Shown here one piece after another: positions 22,101 to 34,100 of a stretch of 64,000 nt of DNA. Position numbers and translations under genes: made by a program. The DNA comes from Mycteria americana. Its lineage: Eukaryota; Chordata; Aves; Ciconiiformes; Ciconiidae. The stretch is taken from contig NC_134367.1 of NCBI RefSeq assembly GCF_035582795.1, forward strand, positions 108,672,062-108,736,061, read 5' to 3'. Position 1 is the first letter of the stretch, and the number at the start of each line of letters is the position of its first letter. The notes under the pieces are model-generated. The model was not told where the DNA came from. It did no database searches and saw only the letters and a program-made list of their open reading frames with translations.

Positions 22101-25100
22101 GAAGGCGATGGCAAACACATATTTCATAGAGGTTTAAGCATCTTTAGAGCAAGGTGTTGAGCAGTCACTTTCTAGCAAGAAGTGATTTTTCTCTGCAGTG
22201 TTTATAGGCCAGACTGCCCGAGTATTGTAATGGCCACGAAAAAGTGGGAGGGTAATATGCGTTCAGGTATGAATGGCATCCGAAGTGCAGCCTTTTCCCT
22301 TGCTCCCCTGCATGGCAGGTCCTAGGGTGGGGGTGCTAGGGAAAGGAAGGGGAACCTCCCACCCCGCTGGGGAGCCAAAGGGAGTGTTTTGACCTCAAAG
22401 CAAAGCACTGGGGCTTGCTGGACTGTGGTGCGATTCCTGGTGACACCCGGGGAGCCTCAGGCCGGTCATTCTCTATGTTCCTCCTGGTCCCTTGAGAACA
22501 TAGAGTCCATCATGTGTATCCCCCTTGTACAGCGTTTGGAGACACACGGGAGGGGATGCACCACACCAAGTGTTTTGGAGCCAGGAGGGAGCTTTGCTGT
22601 GGTGCAGGGCTTCTGGCGTGCACCCCGTGCCACGAGCATGAGCCCCGGGGGCTCCAGCACTGCCACGCGTGCTGCCTGCCCCTCTCCCCGCTCTGTCACG
22701 CAGATGCCTCTCGTTGCTTCTGTGCAGCAGCTGAACCACCCCTGCAGCCCCCCAGTGAGACTAAAGCTCTGTTGGGGGGGAAGCTTTGCTCCGTCAGATC
22801 CCCTGCCGCATGGAAAGCCACACTCACTGAGCTTCTTTGCTCCTCCAGATCACCAGTGCGGCAGAGACGGAGGCAGTCACTTCCCAGAAGCTGGTGAAGG
22901 GACACGCGTACTCGGTCACCGGAGCAGAGGAGGTAGGTGAGCTGCCCCAGAGGGGTGACGTGCAGCGGGCTTTGTGCGTGGCCCAGGCCATGGCAGCCCC
23001 AAATTCGTCTTCAATGTTGCAAATTGTCCAGTCTCACCCATTTTGCCGAATCAGGTTTTGAGTCCTTTCCTTCTGAAGAAGTACTGAAATAGCTGCTGTG
23101 TTTTGGATAAACAGAAACTTGACTTCTTGGGGTTTTGACCAAAAAACCCCTTTTTTTTTTTTTTTTTTTTCCCCATAAGCACTGCCATTTTCCAGTGAGC
23201 AGGATAGCAGGAAGCCCTGTGCAGAGGGCACACTACCCTCTGCTGGTGATGGGGCCCCTCAACACGTTTCTGTATAGCAGGCAGCACTGCACCTTAAATG
23301 CACAGCAAGATATGCGAGAGACGTGTGCCAAGCAAAAAAAAAAAAAAAAAATTATTGTCCCTGAAATGCCTGCCGAACAGCACCTTTTGGCAGGGCATGG
23401 TGTTCGAATGCAAGGTCCAGGAGTAGAGAACTGGCAAAGGTAAGACAGGTGAAAACAAAGGAAGCAGATCATGGCGTCCTTCCAGGTGTGTGATGAATTT
23501 TCGGTCACTTCACTGATAATTATTTCTGAAACTTCAGAGTGAGTTGTAGAAAGCTGCTGACGTGCTGCAGTGAGGTGAACGCTGATAACGGGCAGGTTTA
23601 TGTGCTTGTATTTGGTCCTCCTCTCGCAGCAAAAGCAGTGAAGAGGGAGTTTGACCTTAATTCACAAACAGGCATGATTTAGCCAGGCTTTTCTTTTGAA
23701 GATATGTGCAGGCTTTGTAAGGATAGTTCATCTTCGGCACTGGAGCATAATTTCTGGACTCTGTGCTGCTGATGCTCTGTGCAGTTTTCTTGGCTTCGGG
23801 CTCTAGAGGTGCGCCAACTCCTTCCTCAAATTAGTGCCATGTGTTCCCCATAAATACTGGGTGTTCCCGTTGAAACTCATACAGCTTTGCTTGGCCTGGA
23901 CTCTCTGCACACAGAGATCAGCAGATAACAAGCCAGGGCCTCGGGGCAGTGCAAGGAGGTGCTGTCGTGGCAGGGCTGACCCCACTGCGCCGTGGGGCAT
24001 TTGTGTGGTCAAAGGGGTTGTGGGCAGACTGAGTATCCCATCTGTTGTAATAGGTGCAGTTCGGAATATATATAGTGAGGGGAAGAAGGTATTTGAGTGT
24101 GAAAGGGCAATTTATACATAGATGACAGCTTTAGAGAAATATGCCCTTGCACCTGCTTTTTGGCAGTCCTGTAGCAGCTTTACATTCCCTTTGCTTGAAA
24201 TCCTATCAGAGGTAACTTTTTTTTTAGCAGCACAAAACAGACATTCTGCTTATCGTGAACTTTGATTGCACAAAAACCTTCTCTGGACAAGCTTGGGTGC
24301 GTGGGGCTCATTCAAAATCAGTTTGACTTCGTGTCTTTTGGACCGGATGAGCACGTGTTTGTGTATATACACTTTAGCATTTGTGTGGCACTGAGATACT
24401 TACTCTGTCATGTCCTTTAATTTCCATAGAAAAGGTGGAAGGGAGCGCAGTGCTGAGTCCCTGGGTAACTCTCCATACGCTTCTGATCCCATCAGGTGAA
24501 CTTCCGAGGAACAGTGCAGAAGCTGATCAGAATCCGAAATCCCTGGGGGGAAGTGGAGTGGACTGGGAAGTGGAATGACAAGTGAGTCAATGGCTTGCAT
24601 GTTGCCCGTAGGCTTCTACGGCAGGGGTATGATCGTGTTTCTGCTGTCGCCTGTCTTCTCTCTACCTCAGATTCCTCTCGCTTTGAGCTGTTTAAAAGAA
24701 GCATCCCAGCACTGTCATTTCTCATGTAGGCGTCACAGCATGCGGTGCCCTTCATACAAACCCCTGCCTTCGTGTAGGGTGCAGTGCTTTGGTTGGTGGT
24801 TCCTACAAGCCTCTCTGTAGTTTCTCCTTCTTTAACAGCCCAGGTTCAGTGGTGAGTTTCTGAAAACTTACTTTCTAAAAGGGCTTTAAAAATCCATTTC
24901 TGTTGTTAGCAATGAAAGCTGGAGTTTACTCACTTCTGTGGCTGGGCAGTATTTATTCTGGGTCTTTTTCTAAAATAAAGCTCCGTCTCAGTCAAGGCAT
25001 TAGCACTTCCTGCAAATAAAACTGTTTCTGATCCTTACCATGGATATTTAAGAAGTGAGGTATCGAATATCCCAGGTCCCTGTATTTTAATTCTGCTATG

Positions 25101-28100
25101 GTTTGAGAGCCCTGGAGCTGCTATCAGCTAGATACTGTGGAGTACTGCAATTGCGCGGAGCTGTAAGAAAGTGAAATCATTGTGCCAAAACAGCTACATT
25201 AGGGTTTAACCTTTACTGTACCCTGTAGTTGATGTGGGGTTGTCTTTCAGCTGCCCAAACTGGAGTGGCGTTGACCCTGAGGTGCGGGAGCGGCTGACGA
25301 GGAGGCATGAAGATGGGGAATTTTGGCAAGTACCACTGGGTTTCCGTTCAGGCTGAAGGGAATGTCTTCTCCTCTGCTTTTTTCACACAAAGTAACCTCT
25401 TCCAGTACACTCTCCAAGATGAGTGAGCAAATTCACCCCAAATCCTAGTGCTAAACGGCAGCTGGAGAGAGGGAGGATAGACAAGGTGGTTGTATAGAAA
25501 ACCTGTCCGTTCTAAGGAGACGTTGTCTGTGGCATTGCCTCCCACAGGATGGCGTTCAATGACTTCTTGAGACATTACTCCCGCCTGGAGATCTGCAACC
25601 TGACTCCAGACACGCTGGCAAGTGACAGGTACAAGAAGTGGAGCCTGCTGAAGCTGGATGGGAACTGGAGGCGAGGAGCCACTGCAGGGGGCTGCAGGAA
25701 TTACCCAAGTAAGAGAAACTGGAGAACCCCTTTACTCGTCCACTTTTACTTTCTCTGCGAGCTTCTGGGAGCTGGTGTGGAGTGGCCTATGGAGGAGGAT
25801 GCACCTGGGATATCCAGGACGGATGTCCAAAAAGTGCAAGTGTTTGGGAAATGTGGCTCCCTGATGAGGATCTAGTTGTGGTTGTAAAGGCTGGGGGGAG
25901 TGTTAACTTTTCCTTCTCACAGCTGATTTTGGAAGTCAGAGACGCATCTGTCCTAGCTGACATGTATGTATCAGCATGGCTGCTTTCAAAGAAGCCTCTG
26001 AGCAGTTTGCATAAATCCAATTCCCAGACACTTTCTGGACGAATCCACAGTATTTAATCAAGCTGGAGGAAGAAGATGAGGATCCTGATGATCCTGAGAG
26101 GGGCTGCACTTTCCTCATTGGCCTGATTCAGAAGCACCGGCGGAAGCAGAGGAAGATGGGAGAGGACATGCACACCATCGGCTTTGCGATTTATGAGGCA
26201 AGTAAGGCAGTACAGGTGCGTGGGAGGAAAAGGAAAACTCACACACCCTATAAATGGGGTACTGCAGTTCTCAGACTGGGCTTTCTATCAAAACTCAGCC
26301 GGGTTGAGTCAGATACCAGCTGCAGCAAGGAAAATTCCACTTAGATGTTTAGAAAATTATCTTTCACAAAAACAGTGGTCAAGCACAGGGACAGGTACCC
26401 ATAGAGGTGATGGAGTCTGTTCCTGGAGATATTCAAACCTAGGCTGGAGAAGGTCCTGAGCAACATCACTAACTTTGATATTGGCCTTGCTTTGAGTAGG
26501 GGGCTGAACCGGATGACTTACAGAGGCCCCTTCCCACCTATAATATTCTGTGCTTCTAAATGGAGAAGCAGAAAAACTATTTAAAATAACAGTGCAGAAA
26601 TCCAGTCTGACCTTCACGTGTCAGGCTGTGGTGAAAAGCAGCAGAATGAGAGCAGCCGTGGTAGGGACGTCATGCTAGCTGGGACACCTGTGTGAGCTTG
26701 GGGAGCGTGAACCCAGCAGCAGAACCAGCCAAAACACCTGTAAAACTTGTTCTGCTGAATAAAGGGTCAGAGACGTGTCTATGGTAACTCCTTAAGTAGG
26801 ACATTTTGTTCAGAGCTGCAAAGCAGCGATGGTTAACTGGCAGTGAAAATAGGAATAATGGTCTTGCCTGTGGGTTGCTCTGTAACCATAGGCAATATGT
26901 GCAACTGCTTGCTTTCTCAATATCCCAGCTTTGGAAAAGCTTGTCAAAGAATCTTGTCCCTGTAGGCAAATAAGGTTTAAAGCAAAGCTGGTCCCCTGAA
27001 CCTGTAATGAAACAGAAAACTGCGTTATTGTCTTGCTCAGCCCCTGCCTCCTCTCCTGGTGGTGGGAGAGGTCAGAGGGGTGGGAGGGTGAAAGAGAAGT
27101 TGGAAAGACATAGTAGAGAAATTGAGTCTGCAAAAAATACCACAGTGGGCTGCAGGGTAGAGGGTCAGCTGGAAACCATGACCAGCCTGGCTGTGTCTGT
27201 GCCAGGCTGTGCCTGTGCTGCTGGGGGTGAGCCCCACCTGCCTCCAGGATGGAGCTGGGACCTGAGCCAGCGGTCAGCGTTGGGTGACGTGGGCTCAGCG
27301 CTCACCTTCCCCCTTGAGCTGACTCTATTTTTTCCAAGAGTGTGGATGTACCTGCTAACCAGCAGTGAAAAGAAATAGCCCTGGAGCTGCCATTCAACAG
27401 GCAAATAACTCTCTCCTTTTCTCCTTGCAGGTGCCCCCAGAGGTATGTAGCATGTATTGGTGGTCAAGGTGCAGAGTTGGGGCTGAATGGCTTGTGGGAA
27501 GAAATGGTTCAGAGGATCCTCCTTCACTGCAGGACAATATTGACTGTGCAGAGTCTAAAGTTAGAGGCCATTTATTCTGGAAGGGGCCTTGAGCCTGTGC
27601 TGCATTTCCAGAGCGTCTTGGGTTGGGATAAGAGCTCTCTGTACTGCAGAAACTCATCAAAGCTGCTCTTCCATGGGTCTTCTCCCAGCCCAGACCCACA
27701 CCTGTTCCCCCAGAGCACAGGTTTCTCAGGTTTGCACAGAGTTCGTGTTTGACACACAACTAATATTCCAAGGAGGTATTTATTTTCATTCCCCTAAGCA
27801 CTGTATTGGTTTCTCTCTGTTTCTACCTGCAGGTAGCTAATAGCATGCCCTGGGGACCAGAGAGGGGTGTGCAACACAGCGATGTGTTGCCTATGCAATA
27901 CAAGGCAGGGCTGCAGATGCCTCTGAGCTGTTGCTCCTCAGAGGAACGACTGAGGTTGAGCAAAATGCCGGGGTAGCTTCATTACGAGGCTTGCTGTACC
28001 TGCGAGGGGGCATGCAAAGCAGCCGGGGCACCTCACGGCTCCCGAGGCTACGCTCAAACCAGCTGCTGCTATGTAAAGCTTGGTTTCATCAGGAAGGAAA

Positions 28101-31100
28101 TAGTGCTGCCAGTTAATTAAATTCCTTATGTACCTTTCGAGTGCTTTAGCAGTACTCTGTTAGCTGCTCTGCTCTCACCCTAGTGGTCCAAAAATCTGAT
28201 TTCCATAAAAAAGAGACTCTAGCTACAGTCCTGTGACTTTTCTTTCCCCCATGGCAGCAGGTCTGGCAGGTTTTGCATTCTTAAAAATCTAGGAGGATGG
28301 GAAGGGGGAGCTTTCTGAACCATGCATGTTGCTGATGTTTGCTTCTAGAGCTGAGCTAGCCCATCTGTAAGACCCTGCGCAGATGTTACACACCAACTAT
28401 GCTTTTATAATGCGTAATGTTTATTTTATTCTTGGAGGCCTCCATAAGTGGGCTCGCTGCTTTAAGGCAGCCTGACCTCAGAGGCAGAGCTGAGCTGCAG
28501 TACCCTGGTGGCACCAGCTCTGGAGACCAGAGGGCCATCGGTCGTAAGCCATCACGCTTTAAAGAAAAATAGTTGGTGGAAGAATTTGCCAAAAGTCACA
28601 CACCCACCATCATGTGCAAAACATAAGCATGAGCCAAATGATTTCTTGAGATGATCTGTTTGCACCCACAGCTCAGGAGTACTGTGGTGGGATGCACCCA
28701 GCCCCTTTCTCTTCTTTCTTTCAGTTCTGTTGAATGGACATCTCTTCCGCCCCACCTCCCATAACTAATTGTTATATCTATTATATTTTTAATTTGTAAA
28801 TGCAAATGCATGCAAACTTTTGGGTTTTTTTCCTTCTTTCTTTGCTTTTCATAAGTTTTCTGGCCAGACAAACATTCATCTGAGCAAAAACTTTTTCCTG
28901 ACCAACAAAGCAAGAGAAAAATCAAACACCTTCATCAACCTCCGAGAAGTGCTGAACCGGTTCAAGCTCCCTGCAGGAGAATATATCGTCGTGCCCTCGA
29001 CCTTTGAACCCAACAAGAACGGGGATTTCTGTCTGCGAGTCTTCTCTGAAAAAAATGCAAACTCCACGTACGTAGCTTTTTTGTAACCATGTGAGAGAGG
29101 TATGGGCGCACGGGCGATCTCTGGCCCCTCTCGTAGGCGTGGAAGGAGGGAGCAGCCCAGAGCTGGGGTATGTCGGCTTCCCGCAGGGAGTGGGAAGGGG
29201 GATGTGCAACCGCCCTGCACGGATGGGGTCGTGGCAGTTCTTGTTTGTCCCCAGTTTCCCCATGTGCAACTGAGGAAAGTTTGAGTAAACTTAGCAGGAA
29301 GGAATGGTGGAATAATAATAGTAGTACAGTATAATATAACAAGTTGTTGTTGTTACTAGCCCTAGCCAGGCAGATATTTTTAGTTATTGGGCTGTAGGCA
29401 GCTGGGTGCCACAGCACAGGTGGGTCTGTGGAGAGGAGAAAGCCCCAGAGAGCGGCAGGCTGGGCAGGCTGATCGCAACAAATGATCTCACACCTTTGAG
29501 ATCAGGCTGGAAAAAAATTCAAGATACTTGCTGAACCAAATGATATCTTTGATAAAATTAAAATGGGTTTTACTGGAACTGGCTTAAACTGCACCATTAG
29601 CTGTGAAGCCATGAAAAAATTTAGACGTATCGCATTTTAAAGAGCAGCTGGGCTAAGGCCTTGGGAAGGGGTGTGGGATCTTTCATATTGAGTTCCCTAA
29701 TTTCAAAGCAAGCAAAAACCTTTCTACTATTCTGCAGTCTCTTGTTGCGTGTTTCTGTAGCGGTGAGAAAACTGGGACGTCAGTTGTGTGAAAGCACATT
29801 CAGCTTTTGATGGGCCCTTAGCAGTGCTTATGCACCGTCCATAGGTGTGATGCTCCCACAGCAGCTGGGGGACATCATGAAACACTTCTCTTCCCACTCT
29901 GTCATGTCCGAATGACTTTAAGTCTCTCACTTTTGCTGTTTTGAAGGAGAAAAAGAAAAAAAATTACTAGATAGAAGTTTGATTTGCACCCGAGAGCCTG
30001 GTCCCGGGCTGAGGTCTGTAGGCAGTGGCACTAAGTGACCCAAAGGGTTATGGCTGACCCAAAATCCTGTCTGTGACTCTGCAGGATGTTGCACAGTTTG
30101 TAACGTGTTTTGAAGCTCTTGTTGCCATAGCTGGCAAAATACTGCTTTCACTGGTGGTATGCAGTGTCTGTGGCTGATTTAATCCAGTAACCTCTGAGCT
30201 TTGAACATTCATTGTTATTCCCATAATTTAAAGAATACCTCTTGAACTGAAACTTGAAGCAAGGGCATCAGAGAAGTGTGACTTGTTTTGTTTTTAATAT
30301 TGATTTCTTTATCTTTCTAGGGTTATAGATGATGAAATTGAGGCCAATTTTGAAGAGGTATATCTTATCTCAATTTAAAACATTTAAGTTAATTTTGTCG
30401 TAAATAAGTGGGGTTGGAGTGCCTGTTCCCTGTGCTGGGCAGCATTTTTCTATAGGCGTTGTCAAGAAGTGTTGTCCCACTTTGGAAACAGAGCTTTCAA
30501 TATCCATAGTTGAATGTCCAGCACATGGAAACATCATAAGCAGTAATGGAAACACGTGTTGCCCCTTACCCAGAGTGGTGAGCTTGGGCTTGCCAGGTAG
30601 AGGAGATCAGGTACTCTCTGCAGAGGTGACTGGAGCCATGGGAAATTCCTCGTGCTCCCCAAGAATCCGGGAGTGCAGCCCTTTAGCCATAGGGGTGTTT
30701 TTGCATGTGATGTTTCCATGAGTAAGAAGTGGCTCACCATATGTTTAGTCTTGCTGGAGCTGGGGATGTTTCGCCTACTAATGCATCTACCACTCTGTGT
30801 GGGGGTTTTTCTTCCCTGCCCCCAGGATGAGAACTACTTTTCGCTTGCTTTTCTTTTAATGAAGACAGCTAGTCCAACAGTAGTAGCAGCAGCAGCAGCA
30901 ACAGTGAAGTTCTGAATATTTGGTAGTGATTTTTTAAATAAAATAAAGAATTTTAAATTTTTTTTTTTTGTCAAAGCCATTGCAAAAGTTCTTAATTCCT
31001 GCAGTGTTTGCAACACCAGCATTTTGAGGCGTCCCTGAAAATAAAACTGATTAAAATCAAAGTAAAAGCACAAAGTAAAAAACAAAAAAATTGTGTTTTA

Positions 31101-34100
31101 CTAGGGGCAAGGAAATACATGAAGTCCTTCTCAGGCAGGAAAGTTCCTCCTTTCCATATTCTCCATTTCTCTGTTCTAGACCGAGATCAGTGAAGACGAC
31201 ATTGAACCCAGCTTTAAAAAGCTTTTTGGACAGCTAGCAGGAAGTGTGAGTATTTTTTTTTTTTTTTTTTTTTTAAGGACTTACCCACTCACCCATGTTA
31301 CCAGTAAGAGAGATGCCTCCCCCAGGATGGAGTTTAATTCCTGTGCTGAGTCAGATCTCAAGCATGTGCATAATTGTGCATGCAAAAATCTGTGTAGTTA
31401 CCCGTCTGCTTACACAGCAGATTTGTGAGCGCTCCTGGCAAATAATCTCTGCTCTCTTTGAACTGCAGGCTCGACTTTTATTTCTGCAGGTGCCTAATTC
31501 TGTCCTTCGGGCAGAGCATTTGGTGCAGGCGCATGGGTCCTTCCAGGAGCTGATGAGGGCTGGGCTGTGCCTTCTCCCCAGGCTGCTCTCGCTTGCCCAA
31601 GGGCTCAGGCAGACCCCACAGCCCGGTGTGCTAATGCCTGGGAATTGGTGGTGCTCCTGGGTGGTGGGGAGAGCTTACCACTTGCGTTTCCATCCAAGAG
31701 AAGCTTGAACTCCAAGGGATGTTTGAACTTGTCCAACTCGCCCAAAGGAGTTGGAGGCTGCTTATGAGATGGTGTCTGCAGCTCACAGGGAAGAACTCAT
31801 TTTCCTCTTTTCTGCAGGATGCAGAGATCTCCGCCTTCGAACTGCGCAACATCTTGAATAAAGTCATAGCTAAACGTAAGTACCTTCCTGCAACTGCGTC
31901 TTCCGTTGGCCACCAGCAGGTTTCCAGCGTGGCCGTGAGAGCACAGAGCGCAGCACTGACCTGGGCAGAGTCAAACCCCTGGGCTCTGCCCCAGACCTGC
32001 GGCGTGGTTCTCCGTATGGCCACAGCCACATGCTATCTCTGCTCCTTCAGGGGGCTGTGGAAACGCCGGGGCTGTGTCTGCACTGAAGGTGTGTTTCACA
32101 GAACGTGTGCCTTTTATCCCAGCATCTGCTACTGCTAATTGGCTGCCAGGAAAATGGATGAATTTGATTAATACTTTATAATAATCAAGATAAGGTATTG
32201 CTGCTACTTGGGTATTGAACCGCTCAGGACTCAAACAGTAGCCCAGCCAGTGGTCTGGGGTGTCCCTGAGGAGGAGGAGAAACTTTGAAACTCTGGGCTT
32301 CTTTTTCTGTGAAGTGATTCAGAGCTTGGCTCTGCATTATTTTCCTTTCCACTAAACAATGCTCAAGAAATAAGTGCTTGGAGAATAAGTGTCTTTTTAA
32401 TTTCCAAAGTGAAATCTTAGCCAGGTAGCCAGGACTGTGTTGTATGTCTTTGTGCACCAGGTAGTTAGCAATGGTGTATTGCTGGTACCAAGCTTGATTT
32501 GATGTTCTTCCCTTGCGTGAAGCTACCTACCGCTGACCTCCATAGGTCAGAAGTCCATGTTGTTGTCCACAAAAGTCCACCCTTGTCTTTGCAGGCAGAC
32601 AATAAGTGCAGGAAAGCTTTATCTCTGTCTCTTGCTTCTGTAGCATGCCTATAAACCAGACTAACTGGGCTGTTTGCTTGGGGAAAGATCACAGCTAACT
32701 TTCATCCTAAGTCTCTTCATCAGGAAATCAGAGGGCTGCTTATTATCATCCATTTGCCTGCTTCAGTGCTGTGTCCCTCTCATGTGCAAAACAAGGACCA
32801 TCTTATGACCCTTTGCCAAGAGCCTTGTAATTCTTGCACGTGTGTCCTCCCACCTGAAGCTCTCCCTCACTGGCAAGTCCTGACCCCACTGACCGCACCT
32901 CTAAATGCGTCTTGCCTCCTGCTCTGCTGGATGCAAAGGAGTTGTTAGAAATTGTAGCTAACCTCAGAGTGGGTATCTAAGCAACATAAGGCAATGGTTT
33001 CCCATCCAGCATTTGAGGGAACTGTAGGGTTATTCGTACGCAGGTATCCTGACTACAGCTCTACAGGCACCGCATCCTCCACAGTCTGCATTGCACTAGG
33101 TACTTGCCAGATCCCAAAGGCTTCGGATGATACGAATACTTCCCAGAGCAGGAGGCAGGCATCCCCTGCTGCTCGCTGCACTCATCTGGCCCAGACTGTG
33201 GCAGCGATACAGCTGGACACCTATTCCCAGGGGAGGATTTGAAGTAGGCAGTGGAGTGCCGTTGAGTAACTAGCAGGTGTAGATCACAAACAAGATAGAG
33301 CACTAAGCACATGTTATGTAGAAGCAAAAAACCACACCAAAATAACGAAGTCATCTTGCCAGTTGCAAAGGAAGCCACTGATGACACAGAAGCAAATAAG
33401 GGCTGAGGTGTATACTGGTTACAGAGCTCCCAAGCGATTTGGGAAGGTGCTGTGGTACAGCATGCAATGATAATCCTGTCTTTTGCTCTTTCTTTACAGG
33501 CCAAGATATTAAATCTGATGGCTTTAGTATTGAGACATGCAAAATAATGGTTGACCTGTTAGATGTATCCTTTAAGGCTGTTCCAAGACGATATTCTGCC
33601 TGTGCTGGAGCAGATCAGCTGCTGCCTTTGCAGTGAGAGGTCCATACTGATGCACTAGTGACTCCTGAGGTGGAGAAGTTGGTTTTACCCTGGTTCCCCT
33701 GAATAAAAATGGTAGCCCTTGCCATTGCGGCTGACCGTGGCACATGCATTCTCTCAGGCAGCAGGGAAGATCCATTTTCAGACAAGACAATCTGCTTTGA
33801 AGTCTTCCCAGCTGTTGTGTGTTCTGGTTTAGCTAGGGACAAAGTGATGTTTGTGCTGGGAAAAGGCTGTCGGCATGGTGTGGATTGCCTTGGCTGATAG
33901 TTTGGACATTGCATTTCACTGCTTTGTTATCTGGCTCGAGTTGGTAAGGGCATCGTAAAGCCATGAGGACTTAGCAAATAGAAAATGAGGGAAACATACA
34001 GGAGCCAGAGAGTATGCTGGCTTTTAGGAGCTTCTGCTTCTAAGAATAAGGGCAAAAGCGTAGGAGGAAGCATTCAAGTCTAAGAATAGTTGTGTTCAGC

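Larger units (their letters stand above)
19778..24495 (+). other. CAPN2 introns 4, 5 and 6 (non-coding parts)
   Basis: Between exons 4 and 7 the non-coding sequence holds the tandem duplication at 20575-20650, a T-run near 23151-23170 and an A-run near 23335-23350. A 183-codon open frame at 22389-22940 overlaps exon 6 in another frame and looks accidental. Nothing else is recognisable. Confidence 0.65.
27443..31179 (+). other. CAPN2 introns 11, 12 and 13 (non-coding parts)
   Basis: Apart from exons 12 and 13, this stretch holds a short (AGC)n run at about 30880-30900, an A/T-rich tract near 30945-30970 and ordinary unique sequence. No further exon is needed, because the frame is continuous across the listed junctions. 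Confidence 0.7.

Noticed and set aside
22389-22940. 183-codon open frame in CAPN2 intron 5 and exon 6
   Set aside because: It overlaps exon 6 in a wrong frame and has no family resemblance. The real frame of exon 6 carries the catalytic His.
25329-25335. GT at 25330 as donor for CAPN2 intron 8
   Set aside because: It adds four bases and brings a stop within a few codons of exon 9. The GC donor preserves the protein.
29240-29275. Possible second MIR fragment (CAGTTTCCCCATGTG)
   Set aside because: Only about 20 bases resemble the MIR 3' part, and the rest does not align by eye. Too weak to call.
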